Shown here: positions 33,903-43,354 of the stretch, piece by piece
How the letters are laid out: the number at the start of each line of letters is the position of its first letter
Position numbering within the stretch: position 1 is the first letter of the stretch
NCBI GenBank assembly: GCA_964655355.1
Contig: CAZZMD010000014.1
Location: 21,943-85,942 of the forward strand
Origin: CALGDE01 sp964655355
GTDB taxonomy: Bacteria > Cyanobacteriota > Cyanobacteriia > CACIAM-69d
Direction: 5' to 3'
DNA: 64,000 nt
Position numbers and translations under genes: made by a program
The notes under the pieces: model-generated
Told to the model about the DNA's origin: nothing
Databases searched by the model: none
What the model saw: the letters and a program-made list of their open reading frames with translations, nothing else

Positions 33903-34877
33903 ATGTCGACTGGATATTTAGAAACGACCGCTGATTTTTATCGGGACGTGGCCGTCACCCCAGAGGTGGGGCTGTGCTGTGTCCAGGGCGGCTCGTTGAA
34001 ACTTCCCGGGCTAACGGTGCCCGAGCGTATGGATGAGATGAACTATGGCTGCGGCACCACCGTCCAACCCCAGGAATTGGTGGATGAACCGACGGTGATG
34101 TATGTGGGCGTTGGCGGTGGTTTGGAAGCCTTACAATTTGCCTATTTCTCCCGTCGTCCCGGTGCGGTGATTGCCGTCGAGCCCGTTGCGGAAATGCGCC
34201 AAGCGGCAAAGGCCAATCTAGAAGAAGCCGCCCGACTCAACGACTGGTTTGACCCGAGCTTCGTGGAGATCCGCGAGGGTGGCGCGTTCGACCTGCCCGC
34301 CGATGACGGCATTGCCGGGGTCTATGCCCAGAATTGCCTGTTCAATATTTTCGAGCCCGCCGATCTTCAAAAAGCCCTCCAGGAAGCCCATCGCGTCCTA
34401 GAGCCCCAAGGTCGCTTGATGATGAGTGACCCGATCGCCGAGCGACCCATTCCCGCCCATCTCCAGGCAGACGAACGGCTGCGGGCCATGTGTCTCTCCG
34501 GCGCGCTGACCTATGAGGAATATGTGGGTGCTCTGGTGAACGTCGGCTTTGGTCAAGTGGAAATCCGGGCTCGCCGTCCCTATCGCATGTTGGACAAAGC
34601 CACCTACAACCTGGACCAGGACCTGCTGCTGGAAAGCCTGGACAGCGTCGCCTATAAGGTGCCCATCCCCGAAGACGGAGCCTGCGTCTTCACCGGTCGC
34701 ACGGCTATTTATACCGGACCCAAGCCCCTCTTGAACGACGGCAAAGGTCATGTTCTCCCCAAGGGCATCCCCACCGGCGTCTGCGATAAAACCGCGACAG
34801 CCTTGGCGAGTGCCGCCCCCGAAACGGTGCTCATCACCCCCCCCACTTGGCACTACCAAGGGGACGGCTGCTGCTAA
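33903..34877 (+). CDS. arsM: Arsenite methyltransferase, arsenosugar-pathway type
   Basis: SAM-dependent methyltransferase acting on arsenite, of the kind linked to arsenosugar synthesis in cyanobacteria. The SAM motif is VMYVGVGGGLEALQF. Cysteines that could bind As(III) are at the N-terminus (LCCVQGG, C25/C26), in NYGCGTT, in QNCLFN, in AMCLSG, and as a terminal Cys-Cys. The substrate side follows the ArsM pattern, including the VLEPQGRLMMSDP strand. The 324-residue length and terminal Cys pair fit. The radical SAM partner ArsS often found next door is not present here. It is convergent with the aldo/keto reductase with only 20 bases between stops. Confidence 0.87.
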   Translation: MSTGYLETTADFYRDVAVTPEVGLCCVQGGSLKLPGLTVPERMDEMNYGCGTTVQPQELVDEPTVMYVGVGGGLEALQFAYFSRRPGAVIAVEPVAEMRQAAKANLEEAARLNDWFDPSFVEIREGGAFDLPADDGIAGVYAQNCLFNIFEPADLQKALQEAHRVLEPQGRLMMSDPIAERPIPAHLQADERLRAMCLSGALTYEEYVGALVNVGFGQVEIRARRPYRMLDKATYNLDQDLLLESLDSVAYKVPIPEDGACVFTGRTAIYTGPKPLLNDGKGHVLPKGIPTGVCDKTATALASAAPETVLITPPTWHYQGDGCC

Positions 34878-34897
34878 ATTGCCTCACACCCCCAGCG

Positions 34898-36103
34898 TCA
34901 GGATTGAGACAGGCGCTTAACTTTGGCATCCTTCAGCAACTCATGGGTTTCCTGGAGGATGCCCGGGATTTTGTCGGCATGGGGACTGCGGCTAAGGCAA
35001 TCGGACAAATTAAACTCATTCAGGCGATCGCCCCGCTGGCCGGGGAACCAATCCCCCCCATTGCCCAGCAAGTTGTATCGCATCTTGCCGTAATCGACCA
35101 AATCAAACGCCTTCACCAAATTCCACAGCCACAACATCGTCTGAACGCTAATCTCCCCCGGCACATGCTGAGGTTCTGGCAACCCCCGATGCCACGATCG
35201 CTTCCAACTGTCCCCCGACCCGGCCCCCAACGCCCGATCAAAAGCATCAACCATCGCCTGATCCAACCGCTGCAAAATGGGCGGCAACACCTCGGACGGC
35301 CGATCCAACCAATCCAAGGTTTTGAGATGCTCATCAAAATCCGTCGGTTGGGCAGCCCCCAAACTCAGGGTATGCACCTGGGGATGGCTCAAACAAAACA
35401 AGTCATTGAACACCATCGGACTCAGGGGCGCACATAAATCCACCAACTTCTGCGGGGGATTATTCAACAGCCCCCCCTTATTGGTCGGACTAATAATAAA
35501 CACCCCCATATCCAAGTCGGCTGCCGCCTGCACCGCCGGCCAATTGAATTGGTTGATGTAATACCAGTGCAGATTGACGTAATCAAACCGCCCTGACTGC
35601 ACCGCATCCACAATCACGCGGGTGGGACCATGGGTCGAAAACCCAATATGCTTGAGCTTCCCCTGGGCCTTCCATTCCAGCGCCTTATCTAAACAGCCCC
35701 CCGGTCGCAACGTATTCTCTAAATCCTGAGGCGTATTAATGCCATGGATGCCAAACAAATCAATATGGTCCAGTTGAAGATATTTCAGGGACTTATGAAA
35801 ATTCTCTTCAAACTCTCTCACATTGGCGCGAGGTCCAACCTTCGTTTGAACGATTAATTTCTCACGGGGAAGTTTAGGTAAAACCCAACCCAACTGCATC
35901 TCCGAACTACCATATCCCCGCGCCGTTTCAATATGATTGATTCCCACATCGAGGGCGCGACGGATGACCGTTTCTAGGTTACGTTGCCCCTCCGTTTTGA
36001 TCGTATCGGGCTGTAAATCCGTCCACGCCTGTTGATATCGCATTCCCCCACAGGAAAAGACCGGTATGGACAATTCCGTTTTCCCAAAGCGTCGGTAAAG
36101 CAT
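34898..36103 (-). CDS. Aldo/keto reductase family protein
   Basis: NADPH-dependent oxidoreductase with a TIM-barrel. The start MLYRRFGKTELSIP, the GINHIETARGYGSSE region (catalytic Asp position replaced in context by Glu, Tyr retained in GYG), LIVQTKVGP (catalytic Lys) and IDLFGIHGIN (His) mark the family. About 70 residues at the C-terminus go beyond the barrel, as in the subfamily with ferredoxin-like tails. Here that tail has only isolated cysteines and no CxxCxxC cluster. The substrate is unknown. Confidence 0.87.
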   Translation of the reverse strand: MLYRRFGKTELSIPVFSCGGMRYQQAWTDLQPDTIKTEGQRNLETVIRRALDVGINHIETARGYGSSEMQLGWVLPKLPREKLIVQTKVGPRANVREFEENFHKSLKYLQLDHIDLFGIHGINTPQDLENTLRPGGCLDKALEWKAQGKLKHIGFSTHGPTRVIVDAVQSGRFDYVNLHWYYINQFNWPAVQAAADLDMGVFIISPTNKGGLLNNPPQKLVDLCAPLSPMVFNDLFCLSHPQVHTLSLGAAQPTDFDEHLKTLDWLDRPSEVLPPILQRLDQAMVDAFDRALGAGSGDSWKRSWHRGLPEPQHVPGEISVQTMLWLWNLVKAFDLVDYGKMRYNLLGNGGDWFPGQRGDRLNEFNLSDCLSRSPHADKIPGILQETHELLKDAKVKRLSQS

Positions 36104-36539
36104 AGATGTTTTTCCCTATTGGTCGTCGTGCAATGGGGTCGTGCAATGGGGTAATTGACCCTAATTTTCGGCCACCCAGTTCGTCTATTCCTTTAGAGCG
36201 ATGATCGCGTCCCCAAGGACGAATAGATTTTATGTATCTTAACAAGGCAATCCAGCGATCGCGGTGGGAATGACCGGCGCAGATTGAGGGACGGTTCGGC
36301 GCGTCAGACCCTGATCCCACCTGCCCTTGTCAAGGAAATGCCCCTTGTTGCTTGCGCCCCTTATCGCGCTAGGATGGAAGCAGACCCTGGACATTATCGA
36401 ACGGTTAAGAACAGGGAGAACATAGGAGCAAAATCTTACGTCCTATGGAATGATCCCCTGTGTTAAGGGACAAAGTCAATCACTAGAGAGTGACTTAACC
36501 TACCCATCGGGTCAATTAATTACCCAATCGTTAGAACCC
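36104..36539. other. Divergent intergenic region AKR / DUF2325 gene
   Basis: No gene seen other than a possible 30-codon N-terminal extension of the DUF2325 gene. There is a direct repeat GTCGTGCAATGGG in tandem just upstream of the reductase start, and an imperfect hairpin with CTATTC/GAATAG arms around 36184-36226. Confidence 0.4.
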
Positions 36540-37568
36540 ATGAACCTGTCAGCGCTTGATCAACTGGAGAAATCCGTTCAAATGCTCGTTAGTGACGCCC
36601 AGGAAGAGGTCGAAGCAAAACGGATCGAAAAATTACAAAACCAGTATTATCAACAAGCTCTTCGGGATATCCAGCAACGTTTGGAAGGACTCTTAGAGTC
36701 AGTTTCTAATACCCTAGAACAGTTACCCGAAGAGGAGTTTGGGGACAGTGATAATCGTCAACGGTTACTGGAAACCCGGGACAATATTTTAGAGCAATTG
36801 GAAGCAGCTCCTCAGACGGCGGCGATGCTTGCAGATCAACAGTTTTTGCTGCAAGAAGAACGCCTTTTAGAGGAAAAACAGCAGCAGCAAGATAATATTT
36901 GGCGGCAACAACTAAAGGAAGATTTGCTCGATATGATCGAGGAGCAAGTTGACTTTTTCAGCGCCACCGATGCGGCCATCACCGTCCGGGGATATCTCCA
37001 GGATCTTAAGGCGATTGATGCGTTGGATGAGGTGGTGCAGGCGCTGATGGGGCAGATTAATGCCCAGAGTAAGGAGGGGGCTGTTGCGAAATGGCGGGGC
37101 ACAGCGGAAAGCACGCTCACCTTCATTTACAACAAAGCGATGGAAAATCGGGCACGGGTGGATCGGGGTCCTCAGCTACAGCCCCGCACCCGCCACCGTT
37201 CCAGCGATCGCCGCCCCAAGCTATACACGGAATTGGCAGGCAAAGTGGTGGTGTTCGGCGGGCATGATCGCCTACAAACGGCGGTCAAAAATCGGCTACG
37301 GGATTCCCAGGTGGAGCTGGTTTGGTATTCCACCCAAGACGGGGTCAGCATGGCGCAGCAGGGAGAAAGTCAGATTGCGAGCGCTGATTTAGTCCTGATT
37401 GTGACGGGGTATGCCAGCCACTCCCTGACGGAGGGAGCGATTCAAACGGCGAAGAAATGTGGAATTACGCCAGAGATGATCAGCACCACGGGAATGACGA
37501 AGCTATTGGAGGCGATCGAGGTGGGCCTGAAGAAACAACAATTAGCGAGTCACCTGAATACGGTCTAG
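36540..37568 (+). CDS. Coiled-coil protein with C-terminal DUF2325 domain
   Basis: About 340 residues. The first 170 are strongly charged and Gln/Glu-rich helices likely to form a coiled coil (QQRLEGLLESVSNTLEQL, EERLLEEKQQQQ). After a basic linker (RTRHRSSDRRPK) comes a Rossmann-like DUF2325 domain, from KVVVFGGHDRLQTAVKNRL through SADLVLIVTGYASHSLTEGA to the end. The DUF2325 function is unknown. The start is uncertain: an ATG 30 codons upstream is in frame, but the internal one (MNLSALDQ) begins the folded-looking part. It is convergent with the AddB-like gene, 21 bases apart. Confidence 0.78.
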   Translation: MNLSALDQLEKSVQMLVSDAQEEVEAKRIEKLQNQYYQQALRDIQQRLEGLLESVSNTLEQLPEEEFGDSDNRQRLLETRDNILEQLEAAPQTAAMLADQQFLLQEERLLEEKQQQQDNIWRQQLKEDLLDMIEEQVDFFSATDAAITVRGYLQDLKAIDALDEVVQALMGQINAQSKEGAVAKWRGTAESTLTFIYNKAMENRARVDRGPQLQPRTRHRSSDRRPKLYTELAGKVVVFGGHDRLQTAVKNRLRDSQVELVWYSTQDGVSMAQQGESQIASADLVLIVTGYASHSLTEGAIQTAKKCGITPEMISTTGMTKLLEAIEVGLKKQQLASHLNTV

Positions 37569-37589
37569 GTAAAGTTATTTCGGGATTGC

Positions 37590-40487
37590 TCAATCGGTTG
37601 GGATATCTTCATCCGGCAGATTTGGAGAGCGTTTTCGAGCCAGGCGATCGCCCTGACGACAGGCTAATTTGGCATCGCAATAGGTACAAGCATGGCGATC
37701 GCGATCGGGATTGACAGTATAGGTCCCCGTTGCCAAGTTTTCCTTAACCCGCGCCGCGAGCTGTCCGAGTTGGGTCTCCTGATTCGCCTGATCTTTTTTG
37801 TTCCCATCCAGGCGATCGCCCTTTTTGATACTGAAATAAAAGGCATCGGTAATCGGCTCCCCTGCGGGTAACACCTTAAGATTGGGATCCGTGGGAGCGA
37901 CTTCTTTGTATAGGGCCAGTTGTACGTCTAGGCTGGCTTTGCCGTCCAGATTTTTTGCCCCCTTGGGAAATTGTTTGCCGGTTTTGTAGTCAATAATGAC
38001 CAGCCCAGCGTCTCCGTCCGGGGTGGGACGACGGTCAATGCGATCCAATTGCCCCGTCACCCGTAGCCCATGCCACTCCCCGTCAAACTTGGATTCCCCT
38101 TGCATAAACTCGGTCCCCTCAGGCATAAACCAATCGCTAGCGATCGCCCGCCGCAAAATATCAATCACCTCCTGCTTCTGGGGCAACCAAGTCAAGATAG
38201 TCTCCAAATACATTTCTTCCGCCGCTTGGGTCACCGCGTCTTCTAGCCTGTCCTGACACGCATCGGCCGACGCTAACTGCCACTCATCCAGCAACACTTC
38301 CAGCACCCGATGGTAAAACGTGCCTGTTTTTGCGGCGCTCAGCCCATCATCCGCTTCGGGCAACTCCCGCGATCGCAACAGCCGAGCCACAAACCACTTA
38401 AAGCTGCATTGCCCCAACGCCGTAATCTGGGACGCGCTAAACACATGGTCACGGGGATTAATGGCGCAGGTCGCCCCAATCACGCCGTCATACTCATCGG
38501 CACAATCAATACTCTCGCGGCATTTTTCAACGATCCAAGCATGGTGGGTCCGCTCCAGCACCTGGCGATGGTCCTCCGTAAACCCATCCGTCAGGCGATC
38601 GCGATGATTCAGAAAGGCGCGATAAGCCTCGGACCAATTGGCAGGAATATGGTTGGGACCAGGGGCGATCGCGAGATCCAAATCCGGATGGTCCAGATAG
38701 GGGCTCGGGAGTTGTTCCTCCTTGCCGACCAGTTTGGGATAGGTCAGGGTGAGCGATCGCGCGGCCGCAACGGTGCTCTGAAAATGATGCCATTCCCGAC
38801 GGGACAAAATCACCGCACTTTCCAGGGGAAACCCAGCACGGGTTAACCGTTTCCGCTCATAAAAATCGACGACGGGATCATTCACGATGGGCGCCGGCAA
38901 CGTGCCTTCCATCGCCCCCAACACAATCACATGGTCATAGGCACTGCCCACCATTGCCCGCGGCTGATGTAACTCCACCCCCGCTCGACCTGGTTCCGCC
39001 GGCACCGTCGCCAAACTCAACACATCCCGCATTTCCTCCGCAAATTGACTCAGGGTGAGCAAATGAAGGGCATTGTCCTCAGCGCCATCAGGGGCAGAGC
39101 GAGACTCTTGGAATTGTTCCAGGGCGAGGAGCTGACGACGGAGCATGGCGATCGCCGCCGCCTCCCGCGCCCAACTGGCCGCCCGTCGCTGGAGCTGTCC
39201 TTTCGCAATCACCCCATCGAGCCAGCTCACCCAATCGGCACGGCTTTGTTTCCGATCCGCCGGTTCCAACCAGGTTTTCAGGTCGATACCAATACCCGCC
39301 CAGGAATTAAGCCCCTCCGGATGCCGTTGCCGCGCCAAATGCCACCAACTTTCCCCCGTACTCGACGGACTGGAGGCTGGGCGATCGCCCCCTTTATCTT
39401 GATCATCCTCGCCTTGCCCTTCAGCCACAGCCAAACTGGGATCCACCTCAATGGCATAGCCACACAGGGGATGGCGCAATAATTTTGCCGTGTTTTCAAA
39501 GGGAAAATTGCTGGTCGCCGCCTCCAATAAATTCTGCACCCAGCCCCCAATCCGCGTTGTCGCCAAAGGAATACTAAATAGCAGCCGCACCGGAGTTTCA
39601 TAATCCCAAGCCACATCCGCCAGCCATTCCCCATAGGTCTGCTCATCCCGCGCCACCAAAGCAATATGCTGGGGCGGCACCCCGGCCAGCAACCATTGTT
39701 TCACCTGCCCCAAAGCCCATCGCACCTCCGCCGCCGCATTGGGAAACGCATAAGCTTGAGGCTGGACCGAACTCGTCTCCGATACCGGTAATTCCACGAT
39801 CGCCCATCCCGCCTGCCGAAAAATCGCGATCGCCTCCTCCGCCACAGGATCCACCCCCACCACACTACCGATAGGGGCGATCGCCGCCATCAAAGCCGCC
39901 TCATCGTTGCCGGGCCAAGGATAGCCATGAAAAAGCATCGGAGCCCCAGCCTCGCGATCGCCACCCTTGTCCAAAGCAACGGCAAATAGCTCCGCCTCGT
40001 CAATTAATCGCCGCGATCGCAATTGGGCCCGATAGGCGATCGCAATCTGAGCAATCTGGCGGCTACGGGTGGACACCGAATTGCAATCTCGCAGGGCTTC
40101 CAGATCAATCCCCGCCCGTAAATACTGCCGGAGGGTGGGCAAAATCCGCTGCGCCGTTGCCGCCGGATCAGTGGTTTGCCAATAGTTCACCACGGCTGCC
40201 CGGATCAACCGATGGGTCACAATCACCGACGCAGTATGCCAAGGATGAATTTTACGCTGAGCCCATTGGTCCAGCGATCGCCGGGGAACGTCTAAGGCCC
40301 GTGCCGCCTGGGGAGAAGGAGTAATCACGAGGCGATCGCGATTCTCGGGTGCCGCTAACCACTGGCGGGCATGATTCAGTAGCGCCCTACCATCGCCGAC
40401 TACAACAGTGCCAACGGAAGGCGGGCGTTTGCCATTGGTCTTAATACGTTTGTGGGAAGCGATCGCCATAGTTCCCTCGCACAACAT
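37590..40487 (-). CDS. AddB-like PD-(D/E)XK nuclease with Fe-S cysteine cluster
   Basis: 965 residues. The C-terminal third holds a RecB-type nuclease: GQLDRIDR, then LVIIDYKTGKQF (catalytic Asp and Lys) and VQLALYKEV. Around it sit the four cysteines typical of AddB/Dna2 iron-sulfur nucleases: one in ALGQCSFKW and three as CTYCDAKLAC (CxxC then x5 C). The N-terminal two thirds resemble an AddB/UvrD helicase core without a recognisable Walker A loop, so ATP use is doubtful. A double-strand-end processing role with an AddA partner is inferred, but no addA is in the window. An alternative ATG six codons in is possible. Confidence 0.85.
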   Translation of the reverse strand: MLCEGTMAIASHKRIKTNGKRPPSVGTVVVGDGRALLNHARQWLAAPENRDRLVITPSPQAARALDVPRRSLDQWAQRKIHPWHTASVIVTHRLIRAAVVNYWQTTDPAATAQRILPTLRQYLRAGIDLEALRDCNSVSTRSRQIAQIAIAYRAQLRSRRLIDEAELFAVALDKGGDREAGAPMLFHGYPWPGNDEAALMAAIAPIGSVVGVDPVAEEAIAIFRQAGWAIVELPVSETSSVQPQAYAFPNAAAEVRWALGQVKQWLLAGVPPQHIALVARDEQTYGEWLADVAWDYETPVRLLFSIPLATTRIGGWVQNLLEAATSNFPFENTAKLLRHPLCGYAIEVDPSLAVAEGQGEDDQDKGGDRPASSPSSTGESWWHLARQRHPEGLNSWAGIGIDLKTWLEPADRKQSRADWVSWLDGVIAKGQLQRRAASWAREAAAIAMLRRQLLALEQFQESRSAPDGAEDNALHLLTLSQFAEEMRDVLSLATVPAEPGRAGVELHQPRAMVGSAYDHVIVLGAMEGTLPAPIVNDPVVDFYERKRLTRAGFPLESAVILSRREWHHFQSTVAAARSLTLTYPKLVGKEEQLPSPYLDHPDLDLAIAPGPNHIPANWSEAYRAFLNHRDRLTDGFTEDHRQVLERTHHAWIVEKCRESIDCADEYDGVIGATCAINPRDHVFSASQITALGQCSFKWFVARLLRSRELPEADDGLSAAKTGTFYHRVLEVLLDEWQLASADACQDRLEDAVTQAAEEMYLETILTWLPQKQEVIDILRRAIASDWFMPEGTEFMQGESKFDGEWHGLRVTGQLDRIDRRPTPDGDAGLVIIDYKTGKQFPKGAKNLDGKASLDVQLALYKEVAPTDPNLKVLPAGEPITDAFYFSIKKGDRLDGNKKDQANQETQLGQLAARVKENLATGTYTVNPDRDRHACTYCDAKLACRQGDRLARKRSPNLPDEDIPTD

Positions 40488-40569
40488 GCCTTACTCGCTA
40501 GCTTCATCATGGCAAGCCGCGACACGATTGTGGAGACTATTAAGCCCCAGACAAATGAAGCCGACGCAA

Positions 40570-41355
40570 TTAACGTTCTAAAACAGGGGCAAGGGCATCA
40601 GGGCGAGCTTGGCCGCCGGCTCCCTCCCCTTCGCCGCTGCGGTTATCCGCCTGGGGAGTCAGCGCATCCACCCCGTCCTTTTCCCCCTCCTCCGACAAAT
40701 TGCCAGTTTCATCCCCGTCCACATCCTCCACGTCAGACTCCTGGGCAGCCGTTTCTCCCTCGCTCGGCTCATCCTCAGGCAATGCACCAACATATCCGCC
40801 CGCTTCCCACATACCCGACAGCGATCGCCCATCGGCATAGGTATAAGTCCCCTCCCCGTGGAAGGTATTGTTCTTAAACTCGCCCATGTAGGTATTGCCA
40901 TCGGCGGTGCGATAGGTGCCCTGGCCGTTGAACTGCCCCTCAAAAAATTCCCCTTCATAGCGGTGCCCCTGGGCCGCTTCAAAGACCCCATCGCCGCTAA
41001 ATCGACCGTTCAGAAATCCGCCGATATAGAAACCACCGGCAGCATATTCGTAACGCCCTGCCCCGGTGCGCTGGCCGTCCACGAAATCCCCTTCGTAGCG
41101 ATCGCCATTTTCCATTACGCACTCCCCCTCACCGGTAAACGTCGCCGTTTCCGCCAAGGCTTCACACTGAGGACTCGCATTTAATACTTCAGCGCTAGAT
41201 TGGGCGATCGCCGGGGAGCCAAATCCCAACGCCATCACCGTCGCCATAGCAGACAGGCGCGGTATCGCCACCAGCACTTTTTGCATCAAGCGGCCATTCG
41301 CAGCAGCGACAGACAGCACGGACCGGGAGCGGGGAGAGCGAATCAGGGGGTTCAT
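40570..41355 (-). CDS. Exported MORN-repeat protein
   Basis: I use the ATG starting MNPLIR; the longer frame includes intergenic-looking sequence. A signal peptide lies between about residues 29 and 55 (KVLVAIPRLSAMATVMALGF, ending AIAQ). The mature part has about six MORN units of the form YEGxFxxGxxxGxG (for example YEGDFVDGQRTGAGRYEY, YEGEFFEGQFNGQGTY). The last 80 residues are acidic (Glu/Asp/Gly) and disordered. MORN repeats bind lipids or proteins; here they should be periplasmic. The role is unknown. Confidence 0.85.
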   Translation of the reverse strand: MNPLIRSPRSRSVLSVAAANGRLMQKVLVAIPRLSAMATVMALGFGSPAIAQSSAEVLNASPQCEALAETATFTGEGECVMENGDRYEGDFVDGQRTGAGRYEYAAGGFYIGGFLNGRFSGDGVFEAAQGHRYEGEFFEGQFNGQGTYRTADGNTYMGEFKNNTFHGEGTYTYADGRSLSGMWEAGGYVGALPEDEPSEGETAAQESDVEDVDGDETGNLSEEGEKDGVDALTPQADNRSGEGEGAGGQARPDALAPVLER

Positions 41356-41722
41356 GGCGCGGACATCGTAAGTCGTCAGTGTAGTCGGATGGGGTAGATG
41401 CGAGGAATTGAATAGTCGAGTAGCCACCATGGTATTAGAAAACCCGGACTGAAAACGACTCCTTGGACCATCCTCACAATTGGCACCACCTATTCCCTGG
41501 TGCACCCCCAGCCGTCGATCACCCGGATCAATCACCCGAATCAATCATCCGGACCAACCTAGCCCTATGGTCCCAACTCCATAGGCTAGGACTGGCACAT
41601 CCGACGCCCCCCTTGACGACATCCCGAACGGCGCAGTTCCAGCAGAATCACCATAGAAAGACGGCACCCTAGGGTGGTGTACCCTAAACCAGAACGCCGC
41701 TGGGACAGTGAGGAGGGGCAAG

Positions 41723-43354
41723 ATGAAGACATTGAGACAGGGCAACCGATCGCAGCGATCGCCATCCAATCCCCTAGGACAACTGGGGCGACGACTACAG
41801 GCCACCCTAGTCGCCATTTCACTGGCCACGGTCAGCGGAGCCCCCCCAGTCAGGGCAGCAGTCGAAGCGCCCATTGAAGCGCCCATTAATTATTTATCCC
41901 AAGCCCCAGGGATAGGAGGAGCATGCGAGCGATCGCCTCAGGCTCTGCTGGATGGGATATTGACCGATCCCCAATTGAAGCGATCGCACTGGGGAATTTT
42001 GGTACAGCCCCTGCCCGCGGCGTCGGATCGCGATGCGACTCTATCCACCCCTTGGGTGTCCCATAACGCGGATCAATTTTTCAACCCCGCCTCCAATGCC
42101 AAACTGCTGACCACCGCCGCCATCCTTACCCAGCTTGGCGACAATCACGCAGTCGTCACATCCCTATTTTTAGACCCGTCACCCGACCCGTCACCCGACC
42201 CATCACCCAGCTCCTCCCCCAACCTTTGGCTCTACACCCTCGGGGATCCCACCCTCGATCAACCGGTTTTAAATCGCTTTGCTCGGGTGGTGAAACAGGA
42301 AGGAATCCCAGCGATCGACACCCTGTGGGTGGAGGCAAAGGATATTGGGCTGACCCAGGAGGGGCGCATTTCATCCTGGGAATGGGGGGATTTGCCCTTT
42401 GGTTATGGGACCCCCGCCTCCACGGCAATTTTGAATAACAATCGGGTGGTCCTAGAACTCACCGGCACTCAGCCAGGAGAATTAGCGCAGGTCAGCTCCT
42501 CCGATGCGATCGCCCTGCAACAGTGGGATATCAACAATCAGGTCATCACCGCTCCCGCGGGCGACGAGTCGTCACCCATCACCATCACCCCCGGCTGGCC
42601 CAACCGTCTGCACCTGCGAGGCACGATCCCCCCCGGCGAAAGGGACAAAACCACCCTAGCCATCCCAAATCCCGCCCAATATCTAGGGGATTCTTTCAAG
42701 CACGCCTTGGAGCAGCAGGGAATCCCCGTCGCCCAGGTCCGTGTCAGCAGTGGCAACCGCGTCCAGCCTCATCAGGTCGGACTGAATGTCCATGCCTCCC
42801 CTCTCACAGGCGAATTGATAGACACCATCAACCAATTCAGCAATAACCTTTACGCAGAAGTTCTGCTGGGGTGGTTAAGTTTCAGCGTCCCCTCTGAAAT
42901 AGGAAGTCCGGCAGCGCGATCGCGAACCGCCCTAGACGAAGCCCTAGCCGAACTGGGCATCCCCCCCGACAGTTACCGCATCGCCGACGGCTCCGGCCTC
43001 TCCCGACAAAATCTGATTACCCCGCAAGCTTTAGTCACCCTCTTAGATGGCATGTGGCGATCGCCCGAGTCTTTGGCGTTTCAGCGATCGCTCCCCATCG
43101 CCGGAGAAACCGGCACCCTAATCAACCGATTCAAGGACACACCCCTGCAAGGCAAACTCATCGCTAAAACCGGCACCTTAACCGGCGTCTCGGCCCTATC
43201 CGGCTACTTTCCCCACGAGGACAGTCAAACCTGGGTCGCCTTCAGTATTTTGGTGAACCACTCCAATCAGCCCGCATCGGTCTTACGTCAGGCAATGGAT
43301 GATTTATTGGTGGCGATCGCCGAGACACCCCGCCATTGCTTATCCCAGCCCTAA
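41723..43354 (+). CDS. dacB: D-alanyl-D-alanine carboxypeptidase/endopeptidase, PBP4 (S13)
   Basis: Periplasmic penicillin-binding protein that trims or cleaves peptidoglycan cross-links. The active-site triad is complete: SxxK at S124-K127 (SNAK), SxN at S373-N375 (SNN) and KTG at 482-484. I chose the ATG with AGGAGG six bases upstream; a GTG five codons earlier overlaps that ribosome site. The N-terminus is an Arg-rich start plus hydrophobic signal segment (ATLVAISLATVSGA) ending at VRA. A short run of Pro-Asp-Pro-Ser repeats lies near residue 155. It is convergent with trmFO, with stop codons overlapping by three bases. Confidence 0.94.
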   Translation: MKTLRQGNRSQRSPSNPLGQLGRRLQATLVAISLATVSGAPPVRAAVEAPIEAPINYLSQAPGIGGACERSPQALLDGILTDPQLKRSHWGILVQPLPAASDRDATLSTPWVSHNADQFFNPASNAKLLTTAAILTQLGDNHAVVTSLFLDPSPDPSPDPSPSSSPNLWLYTLGDPTLDQPVLNRFARVVKQEGIPAIDTLWVEAKDIGLTQEGRISSWEWGDLPFGYGTPASTAILNNNRVVLELTGTQPGELAQVSSSDAIALQQWDINNQVITAPAGDESSPITITPGWPNRLHLRGTIPPGERDKTTLAIPNPAQYLGDSFKHALEQQGIPVAQVRVSSGNRVQPHQVGLNVHASPLTGELIDTINQFSNNLYAEVLLGWLSFSVPSEIGSPAARSRTALDEALAELGIPPDSYRIADGSGLSRQNLITPQALVTLLDGMWRSPESLAFQRSLPIAGETGTLINRFKDTPLQGKLIAKTGTLTGVSALSGYFPHEDSQTWVAFSILVNHSNQPASVLRQAMDDLLVAIAETPRHCLSQP

